A model generated the notes under the pieces. It searched no databases and had not been told where the DNA came from. It was given only the letters and a program-made list of their open reading frames with translations. Below are positions 43,533 through 52,318 of a DNA stretch of 64,000 nucleotides, in pieces (within the stretch, counting starts at the first letter, position 1; each line of letters begins with the position of its first letter). A program made the translations under genes and the position numbers. The DNA is from Bacillota bacterium (GTDB lineage: Bacteria > Bacillota > Negativicutes > Sporomusales > Sporomusaceae), in the NCBI GenBank assembly GCA_023388195.1, contig JAEWGR010000092.1, positions 1 to 64,000 of the forward strand, read 5' to 3'.

Positions 43533-43646
43533 TAAGATAAGACTTGGCTTGTGCCAGCTTCTTCAGGATGCCGGCAGAGGCCGCCTGTGCCTTTTAGGGT
43601 ATACGTGTTCTATGTCCATAGAATTTTTTTATAAATTCTGGTAGAC
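43533..43646 (+). repeat. Dispersed repeat family R1, copy E
   Basis: This 114-bp element is homologous to copy A (2898-3006) at both ends and in the centre. It lies 45 bp before the ispH-S1 gene. Confidence 0.72.
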
Positions 43647-43690
43647 TTAATAAGGCGAGCATACCAAAGACTACCAAGCAGGAGGCACCT

Positions 43691-45652
43691 ATGAAAATCT
43701 ATCTAGCCGAAAACCGCGGGTTCTGCTACGGGGTAAAACGCGCTATCGATCTGGCTCTGCATGCCGCTGATGCTAACTGTCCGGTATTTACACTGGGGCC
43801 AATCATCCATAATCCACAGATGGTTAATCAACTGAAGGACAAGGGAATCGGGGTCGCCGACACACTGGAAGACATAACTGCAGGCAAAGTCATTATCCGT
43901 TCTCATGGCGTTGGCCCCGGGATATATTGCCAGGCTGAGGCCAAACGACTGACGGTAGTAGATGCCACCTGTCCGCATGTGAAAAAAGCGCAGCAGGCAG
44001 CCCAGGCACTGTTAACGGCCGGCTACCGGGTAGTGATTATCGGCGAACGGCACCATCCTGAAGTGCAAAGTATCCTGGATTGGACAAATAATGAAGCCGA
44101 CGTGGTTGAAACCCCACTGGAAGCAGAAGCGCTGCCCTATCACTCCCGGCTGGGGATAGTGGCTCAAACTACATTTGCCGCTGAAGAATTTGATGCTATT
44201 GTTGCCATTTTGCAGCTAAAGTGTGAGGAATGTAAAATTGAACGCACCATCTGTACTGCCACCGATCTTAGGCAGCAGGCCGCTGTTAACCTGGCCCGGA
44301 ATGTTGATAGCATGATTATCGTTGGCGGCAGAAACAGCGCCAACACAACCCGTCTGGCCAGTGTCTGCCGCACGGCCGGCACACCGGCTTATCACATTGA
44401 ATCAGCCAGTGAGCTTAAACCTGAATGGTTTGCCGGTCTTGAGACAGTAGGCATAACAGCCGGTGCATCGACCCCTGATTGGGTTATTGAGGAGGTATAT
44501 AAAAAAATGGAAGCAATGAATATGACTGATGTTGTTAAACTCGAAACCGGAACGATCGTAAAGGGAACTATTGTTGGTGTCCGCCATGATGAGGTGTTTG
44601 TTGATATCGGTTATAAGTCCGAAGGTGTTATCCCGCTGGCAGAGCTGGCTTATCCGGCCCCGCAGACGGCCATAGATGCAGTAAGCGTAGGCCAGGTCAT
44701 TGAGGTACTGGTAGTGGATAACGACAGCGCTGATGGTCAGGTTAAGCTTTCTAAGGTGCAGGCTGACCGGCTGACGGCCTGGGATAAGCTGGGGCAGGCC
44801 CATGCGTCCGGCCAGCCCGTTGAGGCCACCATCACGGGAATTGTAAAGGGCGGCGTTACTGCGGCCGTATTCGGGGTAAGAGGTTTTATCCCCGCCTCGC
44901 AGCTTGATCTCAAATTTGTTGAAAACCTGGAGGCTTTTGTGGGGCAGACGCTGCCGGTTATTCCAATTGAAGTGGATCAGGATAAGCATAAGGCAGTCCT
45001 ATCCCGCAGGCAGTTATTAACCCAGGAAAAACTGGCACACGAACAAGAATTGCTGGCCAAGCTGACTGTTGGTCAGACAATTGCCGGCAAAGTCAGCCGG
45101 CTTGCCAGCTTTGGCGCTTTTGTTGATATCGGGGGTGTTGACGGGCTTGTACATATTTCCGACTTATCCTGGCAGCGCATCAAAACACCGCAGGAAATTG
45201 TCAATGTCGGCGATGAAGTTACGGTTGTGATCCTCAAAATTGATGCTGAGGCTAAAAAGCTGTCGCTTAGTCTAAAAGATGTGGAACGTGATCCCTGGTA
45301 TTCAGCAGCCGATACCCTGACTATTGGCAGCATTGTCAGCGGTACGGTTACCAAACTGGCCAAATTTGGAGCCTTTGTAGAAATTAAGGACGGTATTGAG
45401 GGTTTGGTGCATATTTCAGAAATGGCTGAACGCCGGGTGGTAAATCCGGAAGAGGTGGTAAGTGCCGGTCAGCAGGTAGCAGTCAAGCTACTCAGCATTG
45501 ATAAAGCCAATAAGCGGATCGGCCTTAGCATGATCCAGGCTGAGCAAGACAAAGAACGGGCTGAATTCAGCGACTACCTCTCCACCCAGGCCCCGGCATC
45601 AGGGGTTACGCTTGGTGATAAGTTTGGTCATCTATTCAAACGGGAGGACTAA
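43691..45652 (+). CDS. ispH: IspH - ribosomal protein S1 fusion protein
   Basis: The N-terminal 280 residues are 4-hydroxy-3-methylbut-2-enyl diphosphate reductase, the last step of the MEP isoprenoid pathway, with iron-sulfur cysteines in ENRGFCYGVKRAID, DATCPHVKKAQ and TICTATDLRQQA. Residues about 290-640 hold four S1 RNA-binding repeats: VKGTIVGVRHDEVFVDIGYK, EATITGIVKGGVTAAVFGV, AGKVSRLASFGAFVDIGG and SGTVTKLAKFGAFVEIKD. One continuous 653-residue frame joins them, so the fusion is real in this sequence. Such fusions occur in Clostridia and Negativicutes. AGGAGGCACC precedes the ATG, and fni follows. Confidence 0.95.
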   Translation: MKIYLAENRGFCYGVKRAIDLALHAADANCPVFTLGPIIHNPQMVNQLKDKGIGVADTLEDITAGKVIIRSHGVGPGIYCQAEAKRLTVVDATCPHVKKAQQAAQALLTAGYRVVIIGERHHPEVQSILDWTNNEADVVETPLEAEALPYHSRLGIVAQTTFAAEEFDAIVAILQLKCEECKIERTICTATDLRQQAAVNLARNVDSMIIVGGRNSANTTRLASVCRTAGTPAYHIESASELKPEWFAGLETVGITAGASTPDWVIEEVYKKMEAMNMTDVVKLETGTIVKGTIVGVRHDEVFVDIGYKSEGVIPLAELAYPAPQTAIDAVSVGQVIEVLVVDNDSADGQVKLSKVQADRLTAWDKLGQAHASGQPVEATITGIVKGGVTAAVFGVRGFIPASQLDLKFVENLEAFVGQTLPVIPIEVDQDKHKAVLSRRQLLTQEKLAHEQELLAKLTVGQTIAGKVSRLASFGAFVDIGGVDGLVHISDLSWQRIKTPQEIVNVGDEVTVVILKIDAEAKKLSLSLKDVERDPWYSAADTLTIGSIVSGTVTKLAKFGAFVEIKDGIEGLVHISEMAERRVVNPEEVVSAGQQVAVKLLSIDKANKRIGLSMIQAEQDKERAEFSDYLSTQAPASGVTLGDKFGHLFKRED

Positions 45653-45660
45653 TAAGTGGC

Positions 45661-46725
45661 ATGATACGGCAGTCACGCAAACTGGAACATTTAAAATATT
45701 CCCTGCAGCTGGAAGATGGCCCGGCAGCTGCCGGCTTTACAGATTTCCACTTAATCCACAATTGTTTGCCTGACCTGGCGTGGCAGGATATTGACGTTTG
45801 TACACAAATGGCCGGTATAAACCTGCCGCAGCCGGTTATCGTAAATGCAATTACCGGTGGTGCCGCCGATGTGGCCGATGTAAATCGCCAGCTGGCCGAA
45901 TTTTCCCGGCAGACAGGTGTGGCGCTGGCCGTAGGTTCACAATATGCCGCCATTGAAGACCCGGCTGCAGCTGAATCCTATAAAATTGTCCGCCGGGTTA
46001 ATCCCGATGGCGTAATTCTGGCTAATCTGGGAGCCTATGCCGACCCGGATGCCGCCGGTTATGCGGTTGATATGATTGGCGCCCAGGCCATTCAGATCCA
46101 CCTTAATGCCGGCCAGGAAATTATCATGAATGAAGGTGACCGTGACTTTCGTGGCTATTTGTCACATATCGAGGCCATCGTAAAGAAAGTCAGCGTTCCG
46201 GTTATCGTCAAAGAGGTGGGCTGCGGCATCGGCCGCGAACAGGCCCAGGCGCTTGTTGACATTGGCGTAAATGCCATTGATGTTGGCGGCACCGGCGGAA
46301 CTAATTTTCTTGCTATTGAAGCAGCCCGGGGCCAGGTTGTGCTGGACACTGAAATGCTCCACTGGGGAATTCCCACTGCCCTGGCAGCCGTGGAAACCGT
46401 GTCTGTTACGGCATCAGCCGTTGATGTTGTTGTTTCCGGCGGGGTGAGAACACCGCTGGATGTTGTCAAGGCCTTATCGATCGGGGGGGTGGCAGCTGGA
46501 ATTGCCGGCCCGGTCTTAAAGGCACTTCAGGCCAAAGGTGTTGACGGGGCTATCGACTGGTATAAGAACTTTATAACCGGTATAAAAAGGTACATGCTGC
46601 TGACAGGAGCCCGTACTATCAGGGATTTACGCTCGGTTCCCCTCGTTGTCACAGGTTTCAGCCGGGAATGGCTGGCAGCCAGGGGTATTAATACGATGGA
46701 ATTTGCCGCCCGTAAAAAAATATGA
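45661..46725 (+). CDS. fni: Type 2 isopentenyl-diphosphate delta-isomerase
   Basis: Fni isomerises IPP and DMAPP using FMN and NAD(P)H. The 354-residue protein has RKLEHLKYSLQLEDGPAAAG at the N terminus, VNAITGGAADVADVNRQLAE (about 61-80), LNAGQEIIMNEGDRDFRGYL, VIVKEVGCGIGREQA and VGGTGGTNFLAIEAAR. ATG 45661 lies 8 nt after the ispH-S1 stop, with CGGGAGG 13 nt upstream. It is functionally linked to IspH, whose product mixture it balances. Confidence 0.94.
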   Translation: MIRQSRKLEHLKYSLQLEDGPAAAGFTDFHLIHNCLPDLAWQDIDVCTQMAGINLPQPVIVNAITGGAADVADVNRQLAEFSRQTGVALAVGSQYAAIEDPAAAESYKIVRRVNPDGVILANLGAYADPDAAGYAVDMIGAQAIQIHLNAGQEIIMNEGDRDFRGYLSHIEAIVKKVSVPVIVKEVGCGIGREQAQALVDIGVNAIDVGGTGGTNFLAIEAARGQVVLDTEMLHWGIPTALAAVETVSVTASAVDVVVSGGVRTPLDVVKALSIGGVAAGIAGPVLKALQAKGVDGAIDWYKNFITGIKRYMLLTGARTIRDLRSVPLVVTGFSREWLAARGINTMEFAARKKI

Positions 46726-46757
46726 CAAAGAGCATGGCTAACAGCCATGCTCTTTGT
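46725..46757 (+). terminator. Hairpin/terminator after fni
   Basis: A perfect 15-bp stem ACAAAGAGCATGGCT/AGCCATGCTCTTTGT with a 3-nt loop begins at the last base of the stop codon. There is no long T run, so termination may be partial. Confidence 0.65.
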
Positions 46758-46826
46758 ATTAATAAGGTAATATCAGCACAAACTAGGATTAATACATTAA
46801 CATTACAAGGCTATGAGGTGAAACAC

Positions 46827-47594
46827 ATGATGAATATGCCCCTTGGCATGATTTTACTTTTAGTCGTCAGCGTGCTGGTATACTTCGGATTGGCCCATCG
46901 GATTTTAGACCGCATGCGGATGACTGATAAACAAGCGCTACTCTTTATTGCCGGTATTGTTGTCGGCAGCTTTATCGACATTCCTATTATGAGTGCCCCG
47001 ATGCAGATTTCCATTAATGTCGGTGGCGCAGTCCTGCCTATTTTGCTCTGCCTGTACCTGATCTACAAAGCGGATGAAACTGCCGAAAGAGTCCGGGCCA
47101 TTGTTGCCTCCATTCTTGTGGCTGGTGCCGTATCACTGGGAGCGCGTTATTTGCCTTATGAACCGGAAAACATGTATCTGGACCCTAAACTAATCTACGG
47201 ATTAGCGGCCGGTCTGATTGCCTATCTTGCCGGCCGCTCCCGGCGGAGCGCATTTATTGGCGGCGTCTTAGGCATCGTCCTCAGTGATATTGTCCATATC
47301 ATCACGCTCTCCGGGCTGGGAATTCCGGGAACTACCGCCATTGGCGGGGCCGGAGCTTTTGATGTCACCATTATTGCCGGTATCGTAGCGGTAATGATTG
47401 CTGAGCTTGTGGGGGAAACCAGAGAAAAGCTGCAGGGCGGTCCGGTCTTGGGACCTAACCGGCCTGAGGGCTTATATGAGTTTAGTAAGGAACTGCATCC
47501 CAAAGAAAAGCAAAAAAACGAACAACCCAATTCCCCGCCGGCAGGGACTGGCGACAAGGCCTCTGACGCCGGAGGTGAAAACAGTGAAAAGTAA
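46827..47594 (+). CDS. DUF1614 integral membrane protein
   Basis: The 255-residue protein has about seven hydrophobic segments between residues 5 and 205. It contains QALLFIAGIVVGSFIDIPIM and GIPGTTAIGGAGAFDVTIIA, which I associate with DUF1614, and a charged Pro-rich C-terminal tail. ATG 46827 follows GAGGTG. It overlaps spoIIP by 11 nt, so translational coupling and a sporulation link are likely. Function unknown. Confidence 0.75.
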   Translation: MMNMPLGMILLLVVSVLVYFGLAHRILDRMRMTDKQALLFIAGIVVGSFIDIPIMSAPMQISINVGGAVLPILLCLYLIYKADETAERVRAIVASILVAGAVSLGARYLPYEPENMYLDPKLIYGLAAGLIAYLAGRSRRSAFIGGVLGIVLSDIVHIITLSGLGIPGTTAIGGAGAFDVTIIAGIVAVMIAELVGETREKLQGGPVLGPNRPEGLYEFSKELHPKEKQKNEQPNSPPAGTGDKASDAGGENSEK

Positions 47595-48792
47595 AGTACT
47601 TATACTGCTGGCACTGCTGCTGATCACCGCGAGTATCAGCTGTTATGCCGATGAGGGCAGCAGCGGCCAGTATTCAACAGTGGTTGACGAGAGTGGAAAC
47701 CCGGTATATATGACAGGCTGGAAAATGCGTACCGGCGATCAGGTGCTGACTGAGACTAACCGCCGCTACGAAGTGATCCGGGTTGAAGGCAATACGGCTC
47801 ACGCCAAATTTATCGGCGAAGTCAACCTGTCCCTGTATGATCAGAAGCAGGACAGCAGCAGCCTAATCGCCCGCCTGACAGCTTTTCTCCAGCCGGCCAT
47901 TGCCCAGGCTGAGGGCAATGGCAAAGTAGCTGTTTATCACACCCACTCCGACGAGTCTTATGTGCCTACAGACGGCAAAGAAAGTATCCTGGGTGCCGGC
48001 GGCATTTACAAAGTCGGCAATGCTTTTACCGCCTCACTGGAAAAAAAGGGTGTTACCGTCATTCATTCCGACGCTAAGCATGATCCGCACGATGACATGG
48101 CCTATGAGCGTTCGCGCCGGACGGCCCTGAACCTGATAAAAAAAGAGCAGCCTGATGCGGTGTTCGATATTCACCGGGATGCGGTTCCCCCGCAGGTGTA
48201 TAAAACCAGTATCAATGGTGAGGATGTCAGCAAGATCCAGCTGGTTGTGGGTAAATACGGTCCGACCGGTAAACAGATTGAAGACTATGCCCTGCAGATA
48301 AAGGCAGCGTCCGATAAACAACATCCGGGGCTGGTAAAAGGAATTTTTTTCGCTAAAGGCGGGGACTATAACCAGGATTTACATCCCCGCTCCATGCTGC
48401 TTGAGGTCGGAGCTCATACTAATGACCGCGAATCAGCAGAGAGAGGGATTGCCCTGTTTGCCGATGTTGTCCCGACGATTTTAGGCAAATCCAGCGCCCC
48501 AACAGGCCCTAATGCCGCCGGCACAACCGGTGCTGACGGCAGTGCCGGTCTTGGTTCGGCAGCCGGCGGCGCCTCAGGTGCGACTAAATCTATAGGCTGG
48601 ATGCTGGGGTTATTAATCGCCGGTGTTGCCGCCTTTTTATTCTTAAGTACTGGCAGTTTTAAGGAAGCCGGTGCCAAACTCAAGAATTTTGCTTCCACCG
48701 AATTTACCAATTTCCTGGGTCCTAAGGCCAAAAAACGTCGTAATACTCAGCCTGATTCCAGTCAGTCGGAAAAAGAGGACAATAATAAGTAA
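47584..48792 (+). CDS. spoIIP: SpoIIP-family peptidoglycan hydrolase
   Basis: SpoIIP is an amidase and endopeptidase that works with SpoIID and SpoIIM in engulfment. The 402-residue protein has a signal-like N-terminal segment (about 4-22) and the SpoIIP domain with VAVYHTHSDESYVPTDGKES (about 116-135), FDIHRDAVPP and MLLEVGAHTND, which carry the metal-binding residues. A Gly/Ala-rich linker leads to a C-terminal membrane segment (about 338-358) and a basic tail. GTG 47584 has GGAGGTG 6 nt upstream. Unlike classical SpoIIP, the anchor looks C-terminal as well as N-terminal. Confidence 0.88.
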   Translation: MKSKVLILLALLLITASISCYADEGSSGQYSTVVDESGNPVYMTGWKMRTGDQVLTETNRRYEVIRVEGNTAHAKFIGEVNLSLYDQKQDSSSLIARLTAFLQPAIAQAEGNGKVAVYHTHSDESYVPTDGKESILGAGGIYKVGNAFTASLEKKGVTVIHSDAKHDPHDDMAYERSRRTALNLIKKEQPDAVFDIHRDAVPPQVYKTSINGEDVSKIQLVVGKYGPTGKQIEDYALQIKAASDKQHPGLVKGIFFAKGGDYNQDLHPRSMLLEVGAHTNDRESAERGIALFADVVPTILGKSSAPTGPNAAGTTGADGSAGLGSAAGGASGATKSIGWMLGLLIAGVAAFLFLSTGSFKEAGAKLKNFASTEFTNFLGPKAKKRRNTQPDSSQSEKEDNNK

Positions 48793-48800
48793 TGCTTACC

Positions 48801-48826
48801 GGCAGGCTTCTATGTCCTGCCTTTTT
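48801..48826 (+). terminator. Terminator after spoIIP
   Basis: A 6-bp stem GGCAGG/CCTGCC with a 9-nt loop is followed by TTTTT. Confidence 0.7.
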
Positions 48827-48905
48827 CTATTTATTTTACTGTTAATAAAATGCGTGCAGGGAAAATATAGCTGCTAACGGAATATTAACAGAAGGGGGGA
48901 ATATT

Positions 48906-50213
48906 TTGACTTATAAGGGGATTATCGCAAATGTTAAACCTGACAGTATCGGTGCTGAAATAGGCCTTGTGCCCGGCGACCGCCTGCTTGAGGTCAATGG
49001 CGAGGCTGTTCAAGATATTATTGATCTCAGCTTTGCGCTGGCAGAGGAAGAGATTGAATTGCTGATTGAGCATAGCTCAGGTGAACAGGAACTAGTTGCA
49101 CTGGAAAAAGACTATGATGAAGACCTGGGGCTGGAATTTGAAAGCGCCGTTTTTGATAAGGTACGTCAGTGTGCTAACAGATGCATTTTTTGTTTTGTTG
49201 ATCAAATGCCGGCTGGAATGCGTGACAGTTTGTATATCAAGGACGACGATTACCGCCTGTCTTTTTTGTACGGCAATTTTGTCACGCTAACCAATCTCGG
49301 ACCACAGGACCTCAACCGTATAACCAGACTGCATTTATCACCGCTCTACGTCTCTGTCCACACAACCAACAGCAGCCTCCGGGAGAAAATGCTGGGAGGA
49401 AAACAGGCTGGCAGGATTATGGCACAACTGCAGGAACTTACAGACCAGGGGATTGAGCTGCACACCCAGGTTGTCCTGTGCCCCGGCTTTAATGATGGCC
49501 GGGAATTGGATAGAACAATTAAGGACTTGTATGCCATGTTTCCGGCGGTTCTGTCGCTGGCAATTGTCCCGGTCGGACTTACCCGTTACCGTGACAACTG
49601 TCAGCCGTTAACCACGTTTTCCCGGGAAGAGGCTGGCCGGGTAATTACCCTTGTCCAGCAATGGCAGCAACAATGCCGGCAGGAAAACGAGGAATCTTTT
49701 GTTTACCTGGCTGATGAGTTTTATCTGGCGGCAGATCAGGAAATTCCCGCCTACGAGTATTATGACGGGTTTCCCCAGCTGGAAAACGGTGTTGGCATTG
49801 TCCGCACTTTCCTCGCCGAATGGGAGGAACAGTCTGTCGCCGGTACCAGTTACACGGAACCGCAATACATTGATGTTATCTGCGGCGTCTCGGCAGAGAA
49901 GATTTTAACGCCGCTCTTAGCCGGGTTGTCTTTTCCTAATCTTACTGTGCGGGTAGTTGCGGTCGAGAATAATTTCTTTGGCTGTGATGTAACCGTTACC
50001 GGTCTTTTGACAGGTGGTGATATTACCGCCAGGCTGAAGCAGTTATCCGGGCCCCGTACCGGTATTATTGTACCCGGCGTAGCCCTCAGAAAGGGAGAGC
50101 AGGTCTTCCTTGACAATACCACGCCAGCCGCAATTGCCGCTGAACTGGGGGTGCCGGTACGAACCGCTTATTTTGCCCAGGATTTAAAAGAACTGCTGGC
50201 AGCATGGCGGTAA
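48906..50213 (+). CDS. DUF512 protein with PDZ and radical-SAM-like cluster
   Basis: The 435-residue protein begins with a PDZ-like segment (IGAEIGLVPGDRLLEVNGEA, about 14-33) and then a Cx3Cx2C motif in QCANRCIFCFVDQMP (about residues 90-104), typical of radical SAM enzymes. The DUF512 C-terminal region (about 290-430) includes ISAEKILTPLLAGL-like and NNFFGCDVTVTGLLTGGDI sequences. TTG 48906 follows GAAGGGGGG. The gene lies just before der, a placement common in Clostridia. The reaction is unknown. Confidence 0.82.
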   Translation: MTYKGIIANVKPDSIGAEIGLVPGDRLLEVNGEAVQDIIDLSFALAEEEIELLIEHSSGEQELVALEKDYDEDLGLEFESAVFDKVRQCANRCIFCFVDQMPAGMRDSLYIKDDDYRLSFLYGNFVTLTNLGPQDLNRITRLHLSPLYVSVHTTNSSLREKMLGGKQAGRIMAQLQELTDQGIELHTQVVLCPGFNDGRELDRTIKDLYAMFPAVLSLAIVPVGLTRYRDNCQPLTTFSREEAGRVITLVQQWQQQCRQENEESFVYLADEFYLAADQEIPAYEYYDGFPQLENGVGIVRTFLAEWEEQSVAGTSYTEPQYIDVICGVSAEKILTPLLAGLSFPNLTVRVVAVENNFFGCDVTVTGLLTGGDITARLKQLSGPRTGIIVPGVALRKGEQVFLDNTTPAAIAAELGVPVRTAYFAQDLKELLAAWR

Positions 50214-50341
50214 GCGGCAAAAATAAGGAAGGCCTAGTGAGGTAAACAGAATAACCTTGGTTTAATTAAGGTAACACTACTGCTAGCTTGGGTTTGCCCT
50301 TTCGTACTTTTAGATTTTAAGAATATACAAGGTGGTATCTG

Positions 50342-51667
50342 ATGAGTAAACCAATTGTTGCAATTGTCGGCCGGCCTAATGTCGGCAAATCAACTATTTT
50401 CAATTATATCGGCAGAAACAGGTTGTCCATTGTCGAAGACATGCCGGGTGTTACCCGTGACCGCATCTATATGGATGCCGAATGGCTGGGACGTAATTTC
50501 ACGATGATTGACACCGGTGGGATTGAGTTCGAATCGAATGATAAAATTTTGACTGCTATGCGTAATCAGGCCAAACTGGCGATCGATGAAGCTGACGCGA
50601 TCATGTTTATTGTCGATGGTAAAACCGGCCTGACGTCAGCAGACAATGAAGTGGCCGTAATCTTGCGTAATACCAAGAAACCGGTTTTGCTCGTAGTAAA
50701 TAAAATTGACAACATGAAAAATGAGGCCGACATCTATGAATTCTACAATCTGGGCTTAGGTGACCCGATTGCTCTTTCTGCCACCAATGCCCTTAATATG
50801 GGCGACATGCTGGATCGGTTGATAGAGCATCTGCCGGCAGAACATAGTGAACCGGAAGAAAACGATCTGATTAAAGTCGCTGTGATCGGCCGGCCGAATG
50901 TTGGCAAATCCTCGCTGGTCAATTCCATCATTGGCGAGGACCGGGTCATTGTCAGTGACATTCCCGGTACTACCCGGGATGCTATCGACACGCATTTTAC
51001 TAAAGACGGCCAAACCTATGTAATGATTGACACGGCGGGAATGCGCCGCAAGGCCAAGGTGGATATGCCGGTGGAACGGTACAGCGTTATCCGCTCACTC
51101 CGGGCTGTTGACCGCTGTGATGTTGTGCTCATGGTTATTAACGCGGAAGAGGGCGTTACAGAACAAGATAAAAAAATTGCCGGCTACGCCCATGAAGCAG
51201 GCAAAGCCAGCATCATTGTCGTTAATAAATGGGATCTTATTGACAAGGATGGTAAAACCTCGCTTAAATTTACGGAGACCATTCGCGACGAATTAGGCTT
51301 TATGCAATACTCGCCCGTATTATTTACGTCAGCCCTTACCAAACAGCGCATTAACCGCGTAACCGAGCTTGTCAAGTATGTGGCCGACCAGCACGCAATG
51401 CGGGTCGCCACAAGTGTACTGAACCAGGTTGTCGAAGACGCAACAGCAATCAATCCCCCGCCTTCAGAACGGGGCCGGCGTCTCAAAATTTACTTTACCA
51501 CCCAGCCTGATGTCAAACCGCCTACCTTTATTTTCTTTGTCAATGATCCGGAGATTATGCATTTTTCCTATCTGCGCTTTTTAGAAAACAGATTAAGAGA
51601 ATCATTTGGCTTCGAAGGAACTCCACTCAAACTGGTTGTTCGCGGACGCAAGGAAAAAGATGAATAA
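50342..51667 (+). CDS. der: Ribosome biogenesis GTPase Der
   Basis: Der (EngA) matures the 50S subunit. The 441-residue protein has two tandem GTPase domains: G1 boxes GRPNVGKSTIF (about 8-18) and GRPNVGKSSLV (about 183-193), DTGG and DTAG switch II sequences, NKID and NKWD specificity motifs. A C-terminal KH-like domain follows. AAGGTGG precedes ATG 50342. plsY and gpsA follow closely, as in other Firmicutes. Confidence 0.97.
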   Translation: MSKPIVAIVGRPNVGKSTIFNYIGRNRLSIVEDMPGVTRDRIYMDAEWLGRNFTMIDTGGIEFESNDKILTAMRNQAKLAIDEADAIMFIVDGKTGLTSADNEVAVILRNTKKPVLLVVNKIDNMKNEADIYEFYNLGLGDPIALSATNALNMGDMLDRLIEHLPAEHSEPEENDLIKVAVIGRPNVGKSSLVNSIIGEDRVIVSDIPGTTRDAIDTHFTKDGQTYVMIDTAGMRRKAKVDMPVERYSVIRSLRAVDRCDVVLMVINAEEGVTEQDKKIAGYAHEAGKASIIVVNKWDLIDKDGKTSLKFTETIRDELGFMQYSPVLFTSALTKQRINRVTELVKYVADQHAMRVATSVLNQVVEDATAINPPPSERGRRLKIYFTTQPDVKPPTFIFFVNDPEIMHFSYLRFLENRLRESFGFEGTPLKLVVRGRKEKDE

Positions 51668-51688
51668 CTAAACTGAGGGAGTGGGAGA

Positions 51689-52309
51689 ATGGAGTATGTG
51701 CTGGTAATAATCACCAGCTATCTGATCGGTTCAATCCCCAATGGATTGATTATCGGCCAAAAATTTTACAAGATCGATCTAAGACAATTCGGCAGTAAAA
51801 ACATTGGGGCAACCAACGCTTACAGGACGCTGGGGCCGGTGCCGGCCTTCTGGGTATTTGTCACAGATGCCCTTAAGGGCGTCGCCGGGGTACTGTTAGG
51901 CTCCTATATCGGCGGGACGGCACTGGCCGAACTAACCGGCGGTATTGGTGCTATCGCCGGCCATAACTGGTCGGTATTCCTCATGTTTAAAGGCGGGCGC
52001 GGTGTGGCCACAGGGCTCGGTGTTATTGCCATGATTGCGCCTAAAGTGACGATCATCGTCTTTGTTATCTGGGCACTTATTGTTTACTTTACCCGGTATG
52101 TTTCCCTGGCGTCGATTATCGCCGCCGCGTTGGTACCAATCACGATGTGGCTGCTTCAAATCAGAAATGAGTTTTTTTATTTCGGTATCCTGGCTGCCTT
52201 GTTTGTCATTGTGAGACATCGACCTAACATTGAACGCCTCTTGCAGGGAACAGAATCAAAAATTAAAGCCGGCGGCCAATCCGAGCCTGGTCCCAAGAAA
52301 GAGAAGTGA
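51689..52309 (+). CDS. plsY: Acyl-phosphate glycerol-3-phosphate acyltransferase PlsY
   Basis: PlsY makes lysophosphatidic acid from acyl phosphate and glycerol 3-phosphate. The 206-residue membrane protein has about five hydrophobic segments and the three family motifs SIPNGLIIGQKF (about 14-25), GSKNIGATNAYRTLG (about 35-49) and FKGGRGVATGLGV (about 99-111). It is followed after 9 nt by gpsA, which supplies glycerol 3-phosphate. Confidence 0.95.
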   Translation: MEYVLVIITSYLIGSIPNGLIIGQKFYKIDLRQFGSKNIGATNAYRTLGPVPAFWVFVTDALKGVAGVLLGSYIGGTALAELTGGIGAIAGHNWSVFLMFKGGRGVATGLGVIAMIAPKVTIIVFVIWALIVYFTRYVSLASIIAAALVPITMWLLQIRNEFFYFGILAALFVIVRHRPNIERLLQGTESKIKAGGQSEPGPKKEK

Positions 52310-52318
52310 CAGTTTCTA

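Noticed and set aside
47398..47583. An N-terminal extension of spoIIP
   Set aside because: The extra 62 codons lie inside the DUF1614 gene in another frame and lack a signal-like sequence. GTG 47584 has a proper ribosome-binding site and precedes the hydrophobic signal segment.
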